Positions 28,647 to 36,305 of a DNA stretch of 64,000 nucleotides are shown one piece after another. Made by a program: the position numbers and the translations under genes. The first letter of the stretch is position 1. Each line of letters starts with the position of its first letter. The notes under the pieces were generated by a model, which was not told the DNA's origin, ran no database searches, and saw nothing but the letters and a program-made list of their open reading frames with translations. Source of the DNA: JAHELQ01 sp965603365 (GTDB lineage Bacteria; Acidobacteriota; Aminicenantia; UBA2199); NCBI GenBank assembly GCA_965603365.1, contig CBFDCR010000005.1, positions 57,577 through 121,576 of the forward strand. The letters are read 5' to 3'.

Positions 28647-28675
28647 TTGACTTTTGAAATAAAAATCATTATAAT
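28647..28675 (+). promoter_or_regulatory. sigma-70 promoter for the first GG-leader peptide
   Basis: TTGACT at 28647-28652, 17-nt spacer, TATAAT at 28670-28675, then AAGGAGG before the ATG at 28703. Confidence 0.8.
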
Positions 28676-28702
28676 TTTCAACAGAGTAAGGAGGTCATTA
28701 TA

Positions 28703-28924
28703 ATGGAGAAAAAAAAACTTAATCTGACTCAATTAAAAGTCCAGAGTTTCGTAACAGATTTGAATAGAGGCGAACAACATCGGCTCAACGGTGGTGCCAC
28801 TTACAAATGCCCGTCCGACTATTTGATCTGCGATACGTATGCAGAATGTACGTATACCGAAGATCTAATGTGCACTGCTCGATGCGAGTCCTACTATCAA
28901 AGCGATTGTACTGACTGTACGTAG
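28703..28924 (+). CDS. class I lanthipeptide-like (GG-leader) precursor peptide
   Basis: A 73-residue precursor. Leader KKLNLTQLKVQSFVTDL is the K-K-L-x-L-x-x-L-K-V-x-S-F-V-T pattern of pinensin/Bacteroidota-type class I lanthipeptides and ends at Gly30-Gly31. The 42-residue core carries 7 Cys (36, 43, 49, 57, 61, 69, 72) and about 10 Ser/Thr, suited to several lanthionine or disulfide bridges. It has its own promoter and a strong ribosome site. No LanB/LanC, protease or exporter gene is present within the window, so maturation enzymes must be elsewhere. Confidence 0.8.
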   Translation: MEKKKLNLTQLKVQSFVTDLNRGEQHRLNGGATYKCPSDYLICDTYAECTYTEDLMCTARCESYYQSDCTDCT

Positions 28925-29103
28925 ATCTATTAATTTGGGGTGGCGATCCCCAACCGGTTACCCAAGGCCAAAGCCCACAGAATCCTATAGATCATGGTGG
29001 GCAAAAAAGTGTATGTTTTTGGGGGATTGAAACGGATTAGGGCCAGGCAAAAATTTTTAATCCTATTTAAAATTTCGGGGTAACGCCTGATTACATTTTT
29101 GGC

Positions 29104-29132
29104 TTGACAGGGGGGGCGGAAAATGATATTTT
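29104..29132 (+). promoter_or_regulatory. sigma-70 promoter for the ferritin-like gene
   Basis: TTGACA at 29104-29109, 17-nt spacer, TATTTT at 29127-29132; AAGGAG precedes the ATG at 29154. The 180 bases before it (28925-29103) show no gene, only a copy of the CAGGCAAAAATTTTT phrase. Confidence 0.65.
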
Positions 29133-29153
29133 GGGGTTTTAAGGAGTGGAAAA

Positions 29154-29630
29154 ATGGCGATATTTGATGCGAGTGAAATTGTCGAGTTTGCCGTCTACAT
29201 CGAGCAAAACGGCTATGAGTTTTATACCGAAACAGCCAAAAAGTTCGATAATGAAAAAATCGTCAGGCTTTTTAACTACCTGGCGGAAGAAGAGCTGAAA
29301 CACGAGAGGGTGTTTAAGGAGTTAAAAAAAGAGGCGGGCCTGTTCAACCCCCACCAGTCCTACGAAGGGGAGTTTGAGGCCTACATGAAGGATTTTCTCA
29401 AGTCCCACGCCCTCGGCGACAATAGAGCGGTCAAGGAGAAGGTGGGCAAGGTCTCCACCATGGAGGATGCCCTGAACGTTGCCCTCGATTTTGAGAAGGA
29501 CTCGGTGGTATTTTTTACGACCCTCAAGAACCATGTCCAGCAGGAGAAACGGGCCACTATCGACAAGATCATCGACGAAGAGGTCGGTCATATGACCATG
29601 ATCTTCAATCTCAAAAGAGAGATGTTATAG
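29154..29630 (+). CDS. ferritin-like / rubrerythrin-type diiron protein
   Basis: A 158-residue four-helix diiron protein. Ligands are seen in YIEQNGYEFYTETAKK, LAEEELKHERVFKEL, LNVALDFEKDSVVFF and IIDEEVGHMTMI, i.e. paired ExxH motifs of rubrerythrin-like ferritins; no rubredoxin domain follows. Likely cytosolic peroxide or iron detoxification. It is 3 nt upstream of the next gene and likely starts a three-gene operon with the phosphorylase-like and dehydrogenase genes. Confidence 0.88.
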   Translation: MAIFDASEIVEFAVYIEQNGYEFYTETAKKFDNEKIVRLFNYLAEEELKHERVFKELKKEAGLFNPHQSYEGEFEAYMKDFLKSHALGDNRAVKEKVGKVSTMEDALNVALDFEKDSVVFFTTLKNHVQQEKRATIDKIIDEEVGHMTMIFNLKREML

Positions 29631-29633
29631 CCA

Positions 29634-30302
29634 ATGGAAAAACAACTGTTTAATCCCCGTCGCCTGGAAACGAGCGATACCCTGATATTGAATCCTTTTT
29701 TCTGGGATGCCCGCTATTACGAGGATCTGAAAAAGAGGTGTCAATACCATTTCCCCCTGATCCAGACCGAGATGCTGGTGTTTGACGGGTATTCGCTGAT
29801 CAGCGGGTTTCTGGGCTATTCCCACATATTGACCATGCTGGAGTTTGTCGAGGGGGTGCGGGAAAAGGAGATCTATTTTTTGGGCACCGCCGGCAGCCTG
29901 AGCGCGGCCATTGATGAACCCTGCATCTGCAATGTCCGGGAGATTTATGCCAGTGCCATCTTTGAGCACTTTTCCACAGAAAGATCCCTCGACATGGTCG
30001 AGTGGAACGCCGGGGAAATCAAAAAGGTCAAGGGGGTCAGCGTGGACCTGATCCAGCGGGAGACCTCGGAGTGGTTGAGGGAGCAGGAAGAAAAAGGAAT
30101 CGACATCGTGGAGATGGAGATCTTTCCCTTGCGGGTCTATTTGCAAAAACCCTTCAGTGCCATGGTGGTTTTGACCGACCGGGTCGCGCATTCCGGGGCC
30201 CGGGAGTTTGCCGATAAAAAGAAGTTTCAGCAAGAGTTTGTCCGGGCCTATGAAATCATCGTGAGGAAGATCCATGAAAGCAGCGGTCATCTTAACCCAT
30301 AA
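29634..30302 (+). CDS. nucleoside-phosphorylase-superfamily protein
   Basis: A 222-residue protein. IYFLGTAGSLSAAI resembles the phosphate-binding GxxGxL strand of PNP/UDP phosphorylases, and GIDIVEMEIFPLRVYL resembles their VDMExA catalytic strand; length also fits. Substrate residues are not the classic ones, so activity is uncertain (nucleosidase or phosphorylase). It overlaps the dehydrogenase gene by 29 nt. Confidence 0.6.
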   Translation: MEKQLFNPRRLETSDTLILNPFFWDARYYEDLKKRCQYHFPLIQTEMLVFDGYSLISGFLGYSHILTMLEFVEGVREKEIYFLGTAGSLSAAIDEPCICNVREIYASAIFEHFSTERSLDMVEWNAGEIKKVKGVSVDLIQRETSEWLREQEEKGIDIVEMEIFPLRVYLQKPFSAMVVLTDRVAHSGAREFADKKKFQQEFVRAYEIIVRKIHESSGHLNP

Positions 30303-31236
30303 ATACCTGGACGAGGCGGTTACACTCTTAAAAGATCGGTTTCAATTAATAGAGGTCGAAGGCAGCGGCCGCTCCCTGGCAGACCTGCTGCGGGCACATC
30401 CCCAGCCCCCGGCGCTCATCAGTTTCCTGTCCGATCCCATCGACCGGGATATCATCGATCTGGGGGGTAACCTGAAGATCATTGCCAACTATGCCGTGGG
30501 TTACAATAATATCGATATCGATTATGCCATTGAAAAGGGCATCTACGTCACCCATACCCCCGATGTCCTGACCGAAGCCACCGCGGACCTGACCATGGCC
30601 CTGATTCTAACGGTTTGCCGCCGCATCGTGGAAGCCGACGCCTTTACCCGGCAGGGCCGTTTTACCGGCTGGCAAGCCGGCCTGATGCTGGGCAAAGAGT
30701 TAAAGGGCAGTACCCTGGGGATTGTGGGTATGGGCCGCATCGGCCTGGCCGCGGCCCGGCGGGCACTGGGCTTCGGCCTCAAGGTCATCTACTACAGCAC
30801 CCCCCGCCGACCGGAGCTAGAGACAGAGTACGGTTTTGAATTTGCGGCCTTTGACGAACTGGTGAAGAGATCGGATATTGTCTCCCTGCATATACCCTAT
30901 TCGCCGGAGGTCCATCACCTGTTTAACCGCCGGGTGTTTGACCTGATGAAGCGGGATGCGGTGTTTATCAATGCCGCCCGTGGCCCGTTGATGGATGAGG
31001 CCTACCTGGCGGAGAAGCTGGAGAGGCATGAACTCTTCGGCGCCGGCCTGGATGTCTATGAGTTTGAACCCCGGGTCACCGAGAAGTTGAAGCAGTTAAA
31101 AAACGTGGTGCTGGTGCCCCACATCGGCAGCGCCACCCATTACGCCCGGCTGGAGATGGCCATGATGACCATCCGCAGTGTAACCCAGGCCCTCTCCGGC
31201 CAAAAACCCGACCACCTCATCCCCGAATGGCCCTAA
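30274..31236 (+). CDS. D-isomer-specific 2-hydroxyacid dehydrogenase (glyoxylate/hydroxypyruvate reductase-like)
   Basis: A 320-residue NAD(P)-dependent enzyme. The Rossmann motif is GIVGMGRIGLAAARRALGFG; catalytic Arg is in INAARGPLMDE, Glu in DVYEFEPRV and His in LVPHIGSATHYARLEM. The NYAVGYNNIDIDYAIEKGI segment is typical of GRHPR/glycerate dehydrogenases. The last 260 coding bases are duplicated at 32096-32374. Confidence 0.93.
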   Translation: MKAAVILTHKYLDEAVTLLKDRFQLIEVEGSGRSLADLLRAHPQPPALISFLSDPIDRDIIDLGGNLKIIANYAVGYNNIDIDYAIEKGIYVTHTPDVLTEATADLTMALILTVCRRIVEADAFTRQGRFTGWQAGLMLGKELKGSTLGIVGMGRIGLAAARRALGFGLKVIYYSTPRRPELETEYGFEFAAFDELVKRSDIVSLHIPYSPEVHHLFNRRVFDLMKRDAVFINAARGPLMDEAYLAEKLERHELFGAGLDVYEFEPRVTEKLKQLKNVVLVPHIGSATHYARLEMAMMTIRSVTQALSGQKPDHLIPEWP

Positions 31237-31255
31237 CCCCCTAAATCCCCCCCTT
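30977..31255 (+). repeat. direct repeat, copy 1 (3' end of dehydrogenase)
   Basis: 279 bp that I read as identical to 32096-32374, offset 1119 bp. The following leader (31268-31330) is also repeated with small differences at 32462-32525. A toxin-antitoxin pair lies between the copies. Confidence 0.95.
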
Positions 31256-31286
31256 ATCCTGCAGGAAGATTTTTGCCTGACCCCAA

Positions 31287-31315
31287 TTGCAATCCAACGG
31301 ACGATATGTTATTAT
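31287..31315 (+). promoter_or_regulatory. promoter for the VapB-like gene (copy 1)
   Basis: TTGCAA at 31287-31292, 17-nt spacer, TATTAT at 31310-31315. The same promoter sequence stands at 32482-32510 before the outer-membrane protein gene. Confidence 0.55.
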
Positions 31316-31354
31316 CAACTTGCAATGAGAGCAGGAATGATTGAGGAGTGAATT

Positions 31355-31612
31355 ATGAGTGTATCGCCGTTGACAAATACGTTGAAACGAAAAATCATTG
31401 GTTCTCTGGATAAACTTCCCCCCGAAGGCCTGCATGAAGTCGAGACGTTTCTGGACTATCTCCGCTTCAAGTTGAACAAAACCCCATCAAAAACGACTCC
31501 CTACCGGCCTGTGGCTCTGGGAGGCCAATGGAAGGATGAGGGCCCCAGTGATCAGGATATAGAAGAGGCCCGTAAAGAGATGTGGCAAAGTTTCGGGAAA
31601 AGAGAATTATGA
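31355..31612 (+). CDS. antitoxin of a VapBC-type pair (DUF2281-like)
   Basis: An 85-residue protein with KIIGSLDKLPPEGLHEVETFLDYLRFKL, the helical pattern of DUF2281/VapB-like antitoxins, then a disordered toxin-binding tail (DQDIEEARKEMWQSFGKREL). Its TGA overlaps the toxin ATG (ATGA). GAGGAG precedes the ATG. Confidence 0.75.
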   Translation: MSVSPLTNTLKRKIIGSLDKLPPEGLHEVETFLDYLRFKLNKTPSKTTPYRPVALGGQWKDEGPSDQDIEEARKEMWQSFGKREL

Positions 31613-32013
31613 GCCAATATGTCACCGATACCCATGCCCTATATTGGCATTTGATGGAGAGTCCAAAACTTTCTAAGAAGGCGCAAAAGATTTTTAGGGA
31701 AACGGACAGTGGTAAAAATCAGATTTTGATTCCAGGTATTGTTCTGGTGGAAATGGTGTACCTGGTGGAAAAAGGACGCGTAAGTGAATCTGCACTACAA
31801 AAAGTTTTAGGGCTATTGGATACCGTGGGAGGAAGCTATGATGTGTCGCCTTTAGATAAGGACACAGTTAAGGCTCTTCAAAAGATTCCTCGGTCGGCTG
31901 TACCTGATTTACCTGATCGAATTATTGCGGCAACTGCATATCAATTGGGACTCCCTTTGATTACAAAGGATAATAAAATCAAGAGTTCTAAGGCTGTACA
32001 AGTGGTCTGGTAA
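31609..32013 (+). CDS. PIN-domain toxin (VapC-like)
   Basis: A 134-residue ribonuclease-type PIN protein. Acidic residues occur in YVTDTHALYW, VLVEMVYL, VPDLPDRIIAATA and ITKDNKI, the four-acid VapC site. The start MSQYVTDTHAL overlaps the antitoxin stop. The cassette sits exactly between the two direct-repeat copies. Confidence 0.85.
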   Translation: MSQYVTDTHALYWHLMESPKLSKKAQKIFRETDSGKNQILIPGIVLVEMVYLVEKGRVSESALQKVLGLLDTVGGSYDVSPLDKDTVKALQKIPRSAVPDLPDRIIAATAYQLGLPLITKDNKIKSSKAVQVVW

Positions 32014-32095
32014 GGCAACCATAGGGAAGGTACTTCCTGCCTGTCCCTTTTTTTCCCTTCCTGCCTGTCCCTTTTTTTCCTCCCCAATCCGTGAC

Positions 32096-32374
32096 CCCGT
32101 GGCCCGTTGATGGATGAGGCCTACCTGGCGGAGAAGCTGGAGAGGCATGAACTCTTCGGCGCCGGCCTGGATGTCTATGAGTTTGAACCCCGGGTCACCG
32201 AGAAGTTGAAGCAGTTAAAAAACGTGGTGCTGGTGCCCCACATCGGCAGCGCCACCCATTACGCCCGGCTGGAGATGGCCATGATGACCATCCGCAGTGT
32301 AACCCAGGCCCTCTCCGGCCAAAAACCCGACCACCTCATCCCCGAATGGCCCTAACCCCCTAAATCCCCCCCTT
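32096..32374 (+). repeat. direct repeat, copy 2: duplicated dehydrogenase 3' fragment
   Basis: Identical to 30977-31255. It encodes the last 86 or so residues of the 2-hydroxyacid dehydrogenase (from GPLMDEAYLAEKLERH to the stop at 32355) with no 5' part, so it is a gene fragment and not functional. It is preceded by two CTGCCTGTCCCTTTTTTT phrases (32038-32078). Confidence 0.95.
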
Positions 32375-32481
32375 CCCCCGGATGTCTACCCGCTGTCAAC
32401 GCCCTTTGACGCGATGTAAACGTCTGTCCGTGGGGTGTATACCCCCAACGACGCGGGTGAAGATTTTTTGCCCGACCCCAA

Positions 32482-32510
32482 TTGCAATCCAACGGACGAT
32501 ATGTTATTAT
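32482..32510 (+). promoter_or_regulatory. promoter for the outer-membrane protein gene (copy 2)
   Basis: TTGCAA / 17 nt / TATTAT, same as at 31287-31315. AGGAGG lies before the ATG at 32559. Confidence 0.5.
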
Positions 32511-32558
32511 CAACTTGTAATGAGAGCGGGAATGCTTAAATTTCAGGAGGAATGAATC

Positions 32559-33131
32559 ATGAGATTTTTAAAAAAAGTTTTTGTGGTTGGTTTGATCGTT
32601 CTTATCCCCACCGGCACTATCTTTTCCCAGGTAGCCAAAGGGGATAAGGAACTGTCTGCTGCGGTCTCGTTTGCCCATGCGAAGTTTAAAGAGGATTCCT
32701 TTTTGAGTTTTCGTCTGGCCGGGCGTATAGGCTTTTTTGTCTCCAGGAATGTGGAGATTGAACCGGAGCTCACCATCGGCAAACTCGGCGATGATCTCTT
32801 TAGTGAGGAAGATGGTTTGAAGATGGGGTATATTTTGTCATGCAACCTGGCCTACCACTTTACTCCCGATAAAAAAACGGTGCCTTTCATACTGGCCGGC
32901 TTCGGTATTTCCAATGCCATGATGCCTTACTTCCATAATGTCGTTACGGCGGGTATGGAAGACAAAACTTTTAAAGTAATCAATGCCGGTGCAGGCTTCA
33001 AGTTATTCTCCGGAAAATGCTTTGCTGTCCGCCTGGAATATCGTTTTCAGCATTTTTTTGAGGGAGGAGGTGAATTTGATTTTAAATATTCCTATCATTA
33101 CGGCTTGATCGGTATTTCCGTTTTTTTCTGA
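32559..33131 (+). CDS. outer-membrane beta-barrel protein
   Basis: A 190-residue exported protein: signal peptide FLKKVFVVGLIVLIPTGTIFS, then alternating amphipathic strands (SFRLAGRIGFFVSRNVEIEP, YILSCNLAYHFTP, PFILAGFGIS, AVRLEYRFQHFF, YHYGLIGISVFF) ending in Phe-Phe, as in small OmpX/OmpW-like eight-stranded barrels. Function unknown. Confidence 0.75.
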   Translation: MRFLKKVFVVGLIVLIPTGTIFSQVAKGDKELSAAVSFAHAKFKEDSFLSFRLAGRIGFFVSRNVEIEPELTIGKLGDDLFSEEDGLKMGYILSCNLAYHFTPDKKTVPFILAGFGISNAMMPYFHNVVTAGMEDKTFKVINAGAGFKLFSGKCFAVRLEYRFQHFFEGGGEFDFKYSYHYGLIGISVFF

Positions 33132-33166
33132 TAAAGATTTTTTGCCCGACCCCACTTCGTTATCAA

Positions 33167-33481
33167 TTATACTTCCTGGGGTCTGAATGTGGGAACCAAC
33201 ACTTCTATATTCTCCAGGCCAACGCACTTTTGTTCTGCTATCCAGAGATCATATTTGGTCTGTAGATTTAACCACAGTTCGGGGGTCGTATCAAAGGCCT
33301 TTGATAGACGCAGGGCCATATCCGGGGTAATGGAACCTCTTTCATTGACAATCTTGGAAACCGTTTTTCTTGAAATCCCCAGGTCTTTGGCGATTTGTGA
33401 AATCGTCAAAGAGAGGGGTTCAATATAATGCCTCTTAAGAATCCCGCCGGGATGGGTCGGTCGTCTTTTCTTTGTACCCAT
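33167..33481 (-). CDS. higA: HigA-family antitoxin (XRE HTH)
   Basis: A 104-residue DNA-binding antitoxin. RPTHPGGILKRHYIEPLSLT then an HTH (SQIAKDLGISRKTVSKIVNE) and MALRLSKAFDTTPELWLNLQ, the canonical HigA/VapI sequence. It is encoded after the toxin with a 9-nt gap, the HigBA order. It should repress its operon through the inverted repeat at 33779-33795. Confidence 0.92.
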   Translation of the reverse strand: MGTKKRRPTHPGGILKRHYIEPLSLTISQIAKDLGISRKTVSKIVNERGSITPDMALRLSKAFDTTPELWLNLQTKYDLWIAEQKCVGLENIEVLVPTFRPQEV

Positions 33482-33490
33482 AATTTCCTC

Positions 33491-33769
33491 CTAATGGTAG
33501 TCTTGATAATTTACCACAAAGGCATCTCCATTTATAAATTTGAATGTAATTCTCCAATTTCCTGACACCTTTACGCTCCAGTGATCCTTTAGATTTCCCT
33601 TCAACCGATGTAAATCTGAACCTGGATATTTCATGTCCTGGATGGCCACAGAAGCATCGAGCCGATCCAGGATATCCGCAATTTTTTGAGATTGATTTGG
33701 TTGGATGCCTCTTTTATCTCCTTCATAAAAAAATTTTTCCAGGCCTTTATGTTTGAAGCTTTTAATCAC
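33491..33769 (-). CDS. higB: HigB/RelE-type toxin
   Basis: About 92 residues of RelE-fold mRNA interferase: VIKSFKHKGLEKFFYEGDKRG, MKYPGSDLHRLKGNLKDHWS and VSGNWRITFKF match plasmid-maintenance-system killer proteins. The start is taken as GTG at 33769 because HigB proteins begin (M)IKSF; the longer frame to 33856 crosses the promoter. The predicted transcript begins close to this GTG, so it may be leaderless. Confidence 0.88.
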   Translation of the reverse strand: MIKSFKHKGLEKFFYEGDKRGIQPNQSQKIADILDRLDASVAIQDMKYPGSDLHRLKGNLKDHWSVKVSGNWRITFKFINGDAFVVNYQDYH

Positions 33770-33775
33770 CCCCAC

Positions 33776-33804
33776 ATTGTAACCCCTTAGGTTACGGCTG
33801 TCAA
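33776..33804 (-). promoter_or_regulatory. higBA promoter with overlapping operator
   Basis: Minus strand TTGACA (plus 33799-33804), 17-nt spacer, TACAAT (33776-33781). A perfect inverted repeat GTAACC-CCTTA-GGTTAC at 33779-33795 lies between and over the -10, the position expected for HigA autorepression. Confidence 0.7.
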
Positions 33805-33856
33805 GAGCCAAAATAAAAGTTGAAGATTTCTTGCCTGACCCCAATTGCAATCTCAA

Positions 33857-34170
33857 ATTCTGTTTTTTGTCTGTTGGAGGCTTAAACGCATTCGGCGGTG
33901 CTGCTTCTTGAGATTTTTGTCTTGTTAAATGGCCCGCTTATAGGGCGGCACCATGTGGCTGTACGTTGACATCCCTCGGCGGCGGTTCGACACCTCTCGC
34001 TGGACGGTTTTTCGCGCCTGTCCCCTTTTTGGTGGTGGTGGGGGATTTTGGTTCTGGAATTTGGGAACAGGGGGGAGGGGAAGTTCTTAAATCTGGAACC
34101 TTTGGGGGGTATTAAAGGGGTCGGTATCCGGTAAGCCTTTATTGGTGGGGGTTTCAAATTGATAAGGGTT
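33857..34170. other. intergenic region without a gene
   Basis: I see no coding sequence. It has a GCGCCTGTCCCCTTTTT phrase (34015-34031) that recurs elsewhere, and two GTTC...GAAC dyads (around 34053-34071 and 34085-34100) upstream of the sigma-54 promoter that could be activator sites; the evidence for these is weak. Confidence 0.4.
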
Positions 34171-34185
34171 TGGCAATGGATTTGC
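34171..34185 (+). promoter_or_regulatory. sigma-54 promoter
   Basis: TGGCAA-TGGAT-TTGC: GG at 34172-34173 and GC at 34184-34185 are separated by ten bases as required for -24/-12 elements (consensus TGGCAC-N5-TTGCA). The start of transcription would be near 34197, about 40 nt before AAGGAGG of the thioredoxin-like gene. Confidence 0.65.
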
Positions 34186-34250
34186 CTATATTGATTCGGT
34201 CTGTCTGGTTGAGACCGGGTAGGCCAAAAATTTATGTAAGGAGGTTTTTG

Positions 34251-34802
34251 GTGAAAATGAAAGTGAAAAGAGTTTGTTCCCTATCGAATATGGTATTGTT
34301 GGCGATTGTCATTGTCCTGGGGTTTGCCCTGTACAAGAGCCTCAAGGCGAATCATATTTACAGAGACTCACTGCCTTACCTGGCTGTGGGCGAGGAGATC
34401 GACTATTTTGATTTAACCGGCATGGATGCCGCAGCCATCGATGCCTCTGTTCTTAAAAAGGATAAGCCGTCCCTGATTTTCATTTTTTCGAGGCCCTGTT
34501 CGCCCTGCAACAAAAATATCGTGTACTGGAAAAAAATGGCGGAAGTCCTAAAGGATAAGGTTCATGTATACGGGATTATCCTGGGACAACCGAGCGAGGC
34601 CTATAATTTTTCGGAAGATGTCAGGCTAAACTTCGATATATATGTGCCGGAGAATGTGGATGAGTTCATCCGCAAAATGAGGGTAAAACTGAACTTTTCT
34701 CAAACAATCGTCTACCACGAAGCCGTACGACTGGTACAGTTGGGTAATATGGAGGGCGAGGAGGCGGTGTCCCTCATAAAATTTGTCAAGGATTTGATCT
34801 AA
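34251..34802 (+). CDS. membrane-anchored thioredoxin-like protein
   Basis: About 183 residues: one N-terminal membrane helix (NMVLLAIVIVLGFALYKSL) followed by a periplasmic TlpA/redoxin-like domain, with KPSLIFIFSRPCSPCNKNI holding a CSPC active site. The start GTG at 34251 is six bases after AAGGAGG; ATG 34257 is an alternative, and an upstream reading would run through the sigma-54 promoter. It is the first gene of a three-gene operon ending in a Cys-rich secreted peptide, so it may catalyse thiol-disulfide exchange on that peptide. Confidence 0.75.
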   Translation: MKMKVKRVCSLSNMVLLAIVIVLGFALYKSLKANHIYRDSLPYLAVGEEIDYFDLTGMDAAAIDASVLKKDKPSLIFIFSRPCSPCNKNIVYWKKMAEVLKDKVHVYGIILGQPSEAYNFSEDVRLNFDIYVPENVDEFIRKMRVKLNFSQTIVYHEAVRLVQLGNMEGEEAVSLIKFVKDLI

Positions 34803-34813
34803 AGGAGACGAAG

Positions 34814-35896
34814 ATGAGAGATTTAAAATTAACGAGGTTTATATGTTTTCTTTGTGCCGTGCTATCTGCCCTTCATCTCTTTTCCATAGAGATCGACATC
34901 ATTAAGAATCCGGCACCCAACCTGAAAGAGAGACAGTATGTTTACTTGCAGAAGGTCAAAGTTATCGGCGCCGATCTCGGCAGTGATGAGTTCCTGTTCA
35001 AACCTGACTCACTGACCATAGACGAGCACAACCATCTCTATGTGTACGATAACTTACAGGCCAGGATATTTAAGTTTAGCGGGGATTTTAAATTATTGAA
35101 GGCCTTTGGCAACAAGGGACGGGGGCCTGGAGAATTTACCGGCACCGGCTTATCTTACATGGTGGTTATAAAGGTGGGCAGGGATGGAAAGTTGTATGCC
35201 AACGACATCCGGTCGGGCAAGACGATTGTGTTCAACCAAAATGGTGAATACATCAGGGATTTCAGGTACAAGATGGGAACCATGGTGACCCCCCTCGCCG
35301 ACAGCCGGGGCAATGTCTATTTCACTTCGGTAAAGAAGGGGACAATCGATGTGTTGAATGAAAAACAGGCCGCATTAATGTCCTTCGACTATGGTAGGGA
35401 AGACTTCAACTATTTATTGTATCAACCGGAACCCAAACTGATGAAGCTGGCCAGCCAGAATCCTTCAGCCGAACTATTGATGGATTTAACCCTGGATTCG
35501 ACGTTACTCGTTTATTTCCAGAATTCCTCCACCATGGTGGTGATGAAGAATAAAAGAGCCGTTAATAAAATAAGAATCTGGCCAGAGGAGGCACTGGCTT
35601 CCTATAAAACCGAGATGATCGAGCTGCTCAAACAGAATAAAGAGATGTTCAAGAAAATGTTTCCCCAGTTATTTGTGGATGAGGATAACGGCAGCCATTT
35701 TTATCTACAACTGGGCAGGAATAGGCAGAGGAATATCAATGGGTTGTACCAATTTAATCTAAGGGGTGAATTACTAAAGGTATTTTACGTAAGACTCAAC
35801 GAGCCGTGTTTTACCCGTTTTGAAGCGAAGAAAAATGACCTCTTTTATGCCATCGAAGACGAAAAAATAACCATATATAAGGAGGAAAAAAAATGA
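34814..35896 (+). CDS. secreted 6-bladed beta-propeller protein
   Basis: A 360-residue exported protein: signal peptide FICFLCAVLSALHLFS, then NHL/6-bladed propeller repeats (HLYVYDNLQARIFKFSGDFK, KAFGNKGRGPGEFTG, KLYANDIRSGKTIVFNQNGE, GLYQFNLRGELLKVFYV). The KGRGPGEF turn is typical of 6-bladed propellers encoded beside secreted small peptides in Bacteroidota. It overlaps the next gene by 4 nt (ATGA). It likely binds a ligand or partner in the periplasm; function not known. Confidence 0.75.
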   Translation: MRDLKLTRFICFLCAVLSALHLFSIEIDIIKNPAPNLKERQYVYLQKVKVIGADLGSDEFLFKPDSLTIDEHNHLYVYDNLQARIFKFSGDFKLLKAFGNKGRGPGEFTGTGLSYMVVIKVGRDGKLYANDIRSGKTIVFNQNGEYIRDFRYKMGTMVTPLADSRGNVYFTSVKKGTIDVLNEKQAALMSFDYGREDFNYLLYQPEPKLMKLASQNPSAELLMDLTLDSTLLVYFQNSSTMVVMKNKRAVNKIRIWPEEALASYKTEMIELLKQNKEMFKKMFPQLFVDEDNGSHFYLQLGRNRQRNINGLYQFNLRGELLKVFYVRLNEPCFTRFEAKKNDLFYAIEDEKITIYKEEKK

Positions 35897-36201
35897 AGAA
35901 AAGATTGCTGGTGATGATTCTGTCAGTCACTATTGCCATTGGCGCAATCGAGTTGCTTGCTGCCCCTGGGGGCATCGGTCATTGTAGTTGTTTTGATGAG
36001 ATTGAAGCCAGTGAGCACTGCATCGCCCAATGTACCCAGCGGGGCTCAGTTTGCCGGGGTGTCTGTGCCCTGAATTGTAATTGCTGGAGTGCCGCCTCTA
36101 ATGTCTGTGATTGCAAGTATATTTACTTCTGCAATGACAGCAGCTATGGGTACGGTTATGCTGATCAAAGTTGCCCCGGTGAATGTCCCCCCCAGTACTA
36201 A
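35893..36201 (+). CDS. Cys-rich secreted peptide
   Basis: A 102-residue precursor: signal peptide KKRLLVMILSVTIAIGAIELLAA (cut near LLAA-PGG) and an about 80-residue mature part with 13 Cys (GHCSCF, SEHCIAQC, SVCRGVC, LNCNCW, NVCDCKY, FCND, SCPGEC). An odd number leaves one free thiol. It is translationally coupled to the propeller gene, analogous to NVEALA-type peptide/propeller neighbourhoods, though the NVEALA motif itself is absent. A strong terminator follows. Role unknown: secreted toxin, signal or structural peptide. Confidence 0.7.
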   Translation: MKKRLLVMILSVTIAIGAIELLAAPGGIGHCSCFDEIEASEHCIAQCTQRGSVCRGVCALNCNCWSAASNVCDCKYIYFCNDSSYGYGYADQSCPGECPPQY

Positions 36202-36222
36202 TAGGCAGAATCTAGAATCGAG

Positions 36223-36253
36223 GAGGCCGGGGATTTTCCCCGGCCTCTTATTT
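36223..36253 (+). terminator. Rho-independent terminator
   Basis: An 11-bp perfect stem (GAGGCCGGGGA with its complement) around a 3-nt loop, followed by TTATTT. It ends the sigma-54 operon and lies before the second GG-leader peptide gene, which would be reached only by read-through or its own promoter. Confidence 0.9.
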
Positions 36254-36305
36254 AATGAGACAGTAAAAAGGTTAAAATAAAAATAAACTTAATAAGGAGA
36301 TAAAA

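Noticed and set aside
33882..34157. 91-codon minus-strand frame before the sigma-54 operon
   Set aside because: Low-complexity, no ribosome site, no recognisable domain; overlaps dispersed repeat phrases.
36223..36253. Apparent GG-N10-GC match upstream of the second GG-leader gene
   Set aside because: It is produced by the GC-rich terminator stem and lacks the flanking TGGCAC/TTGC bases.
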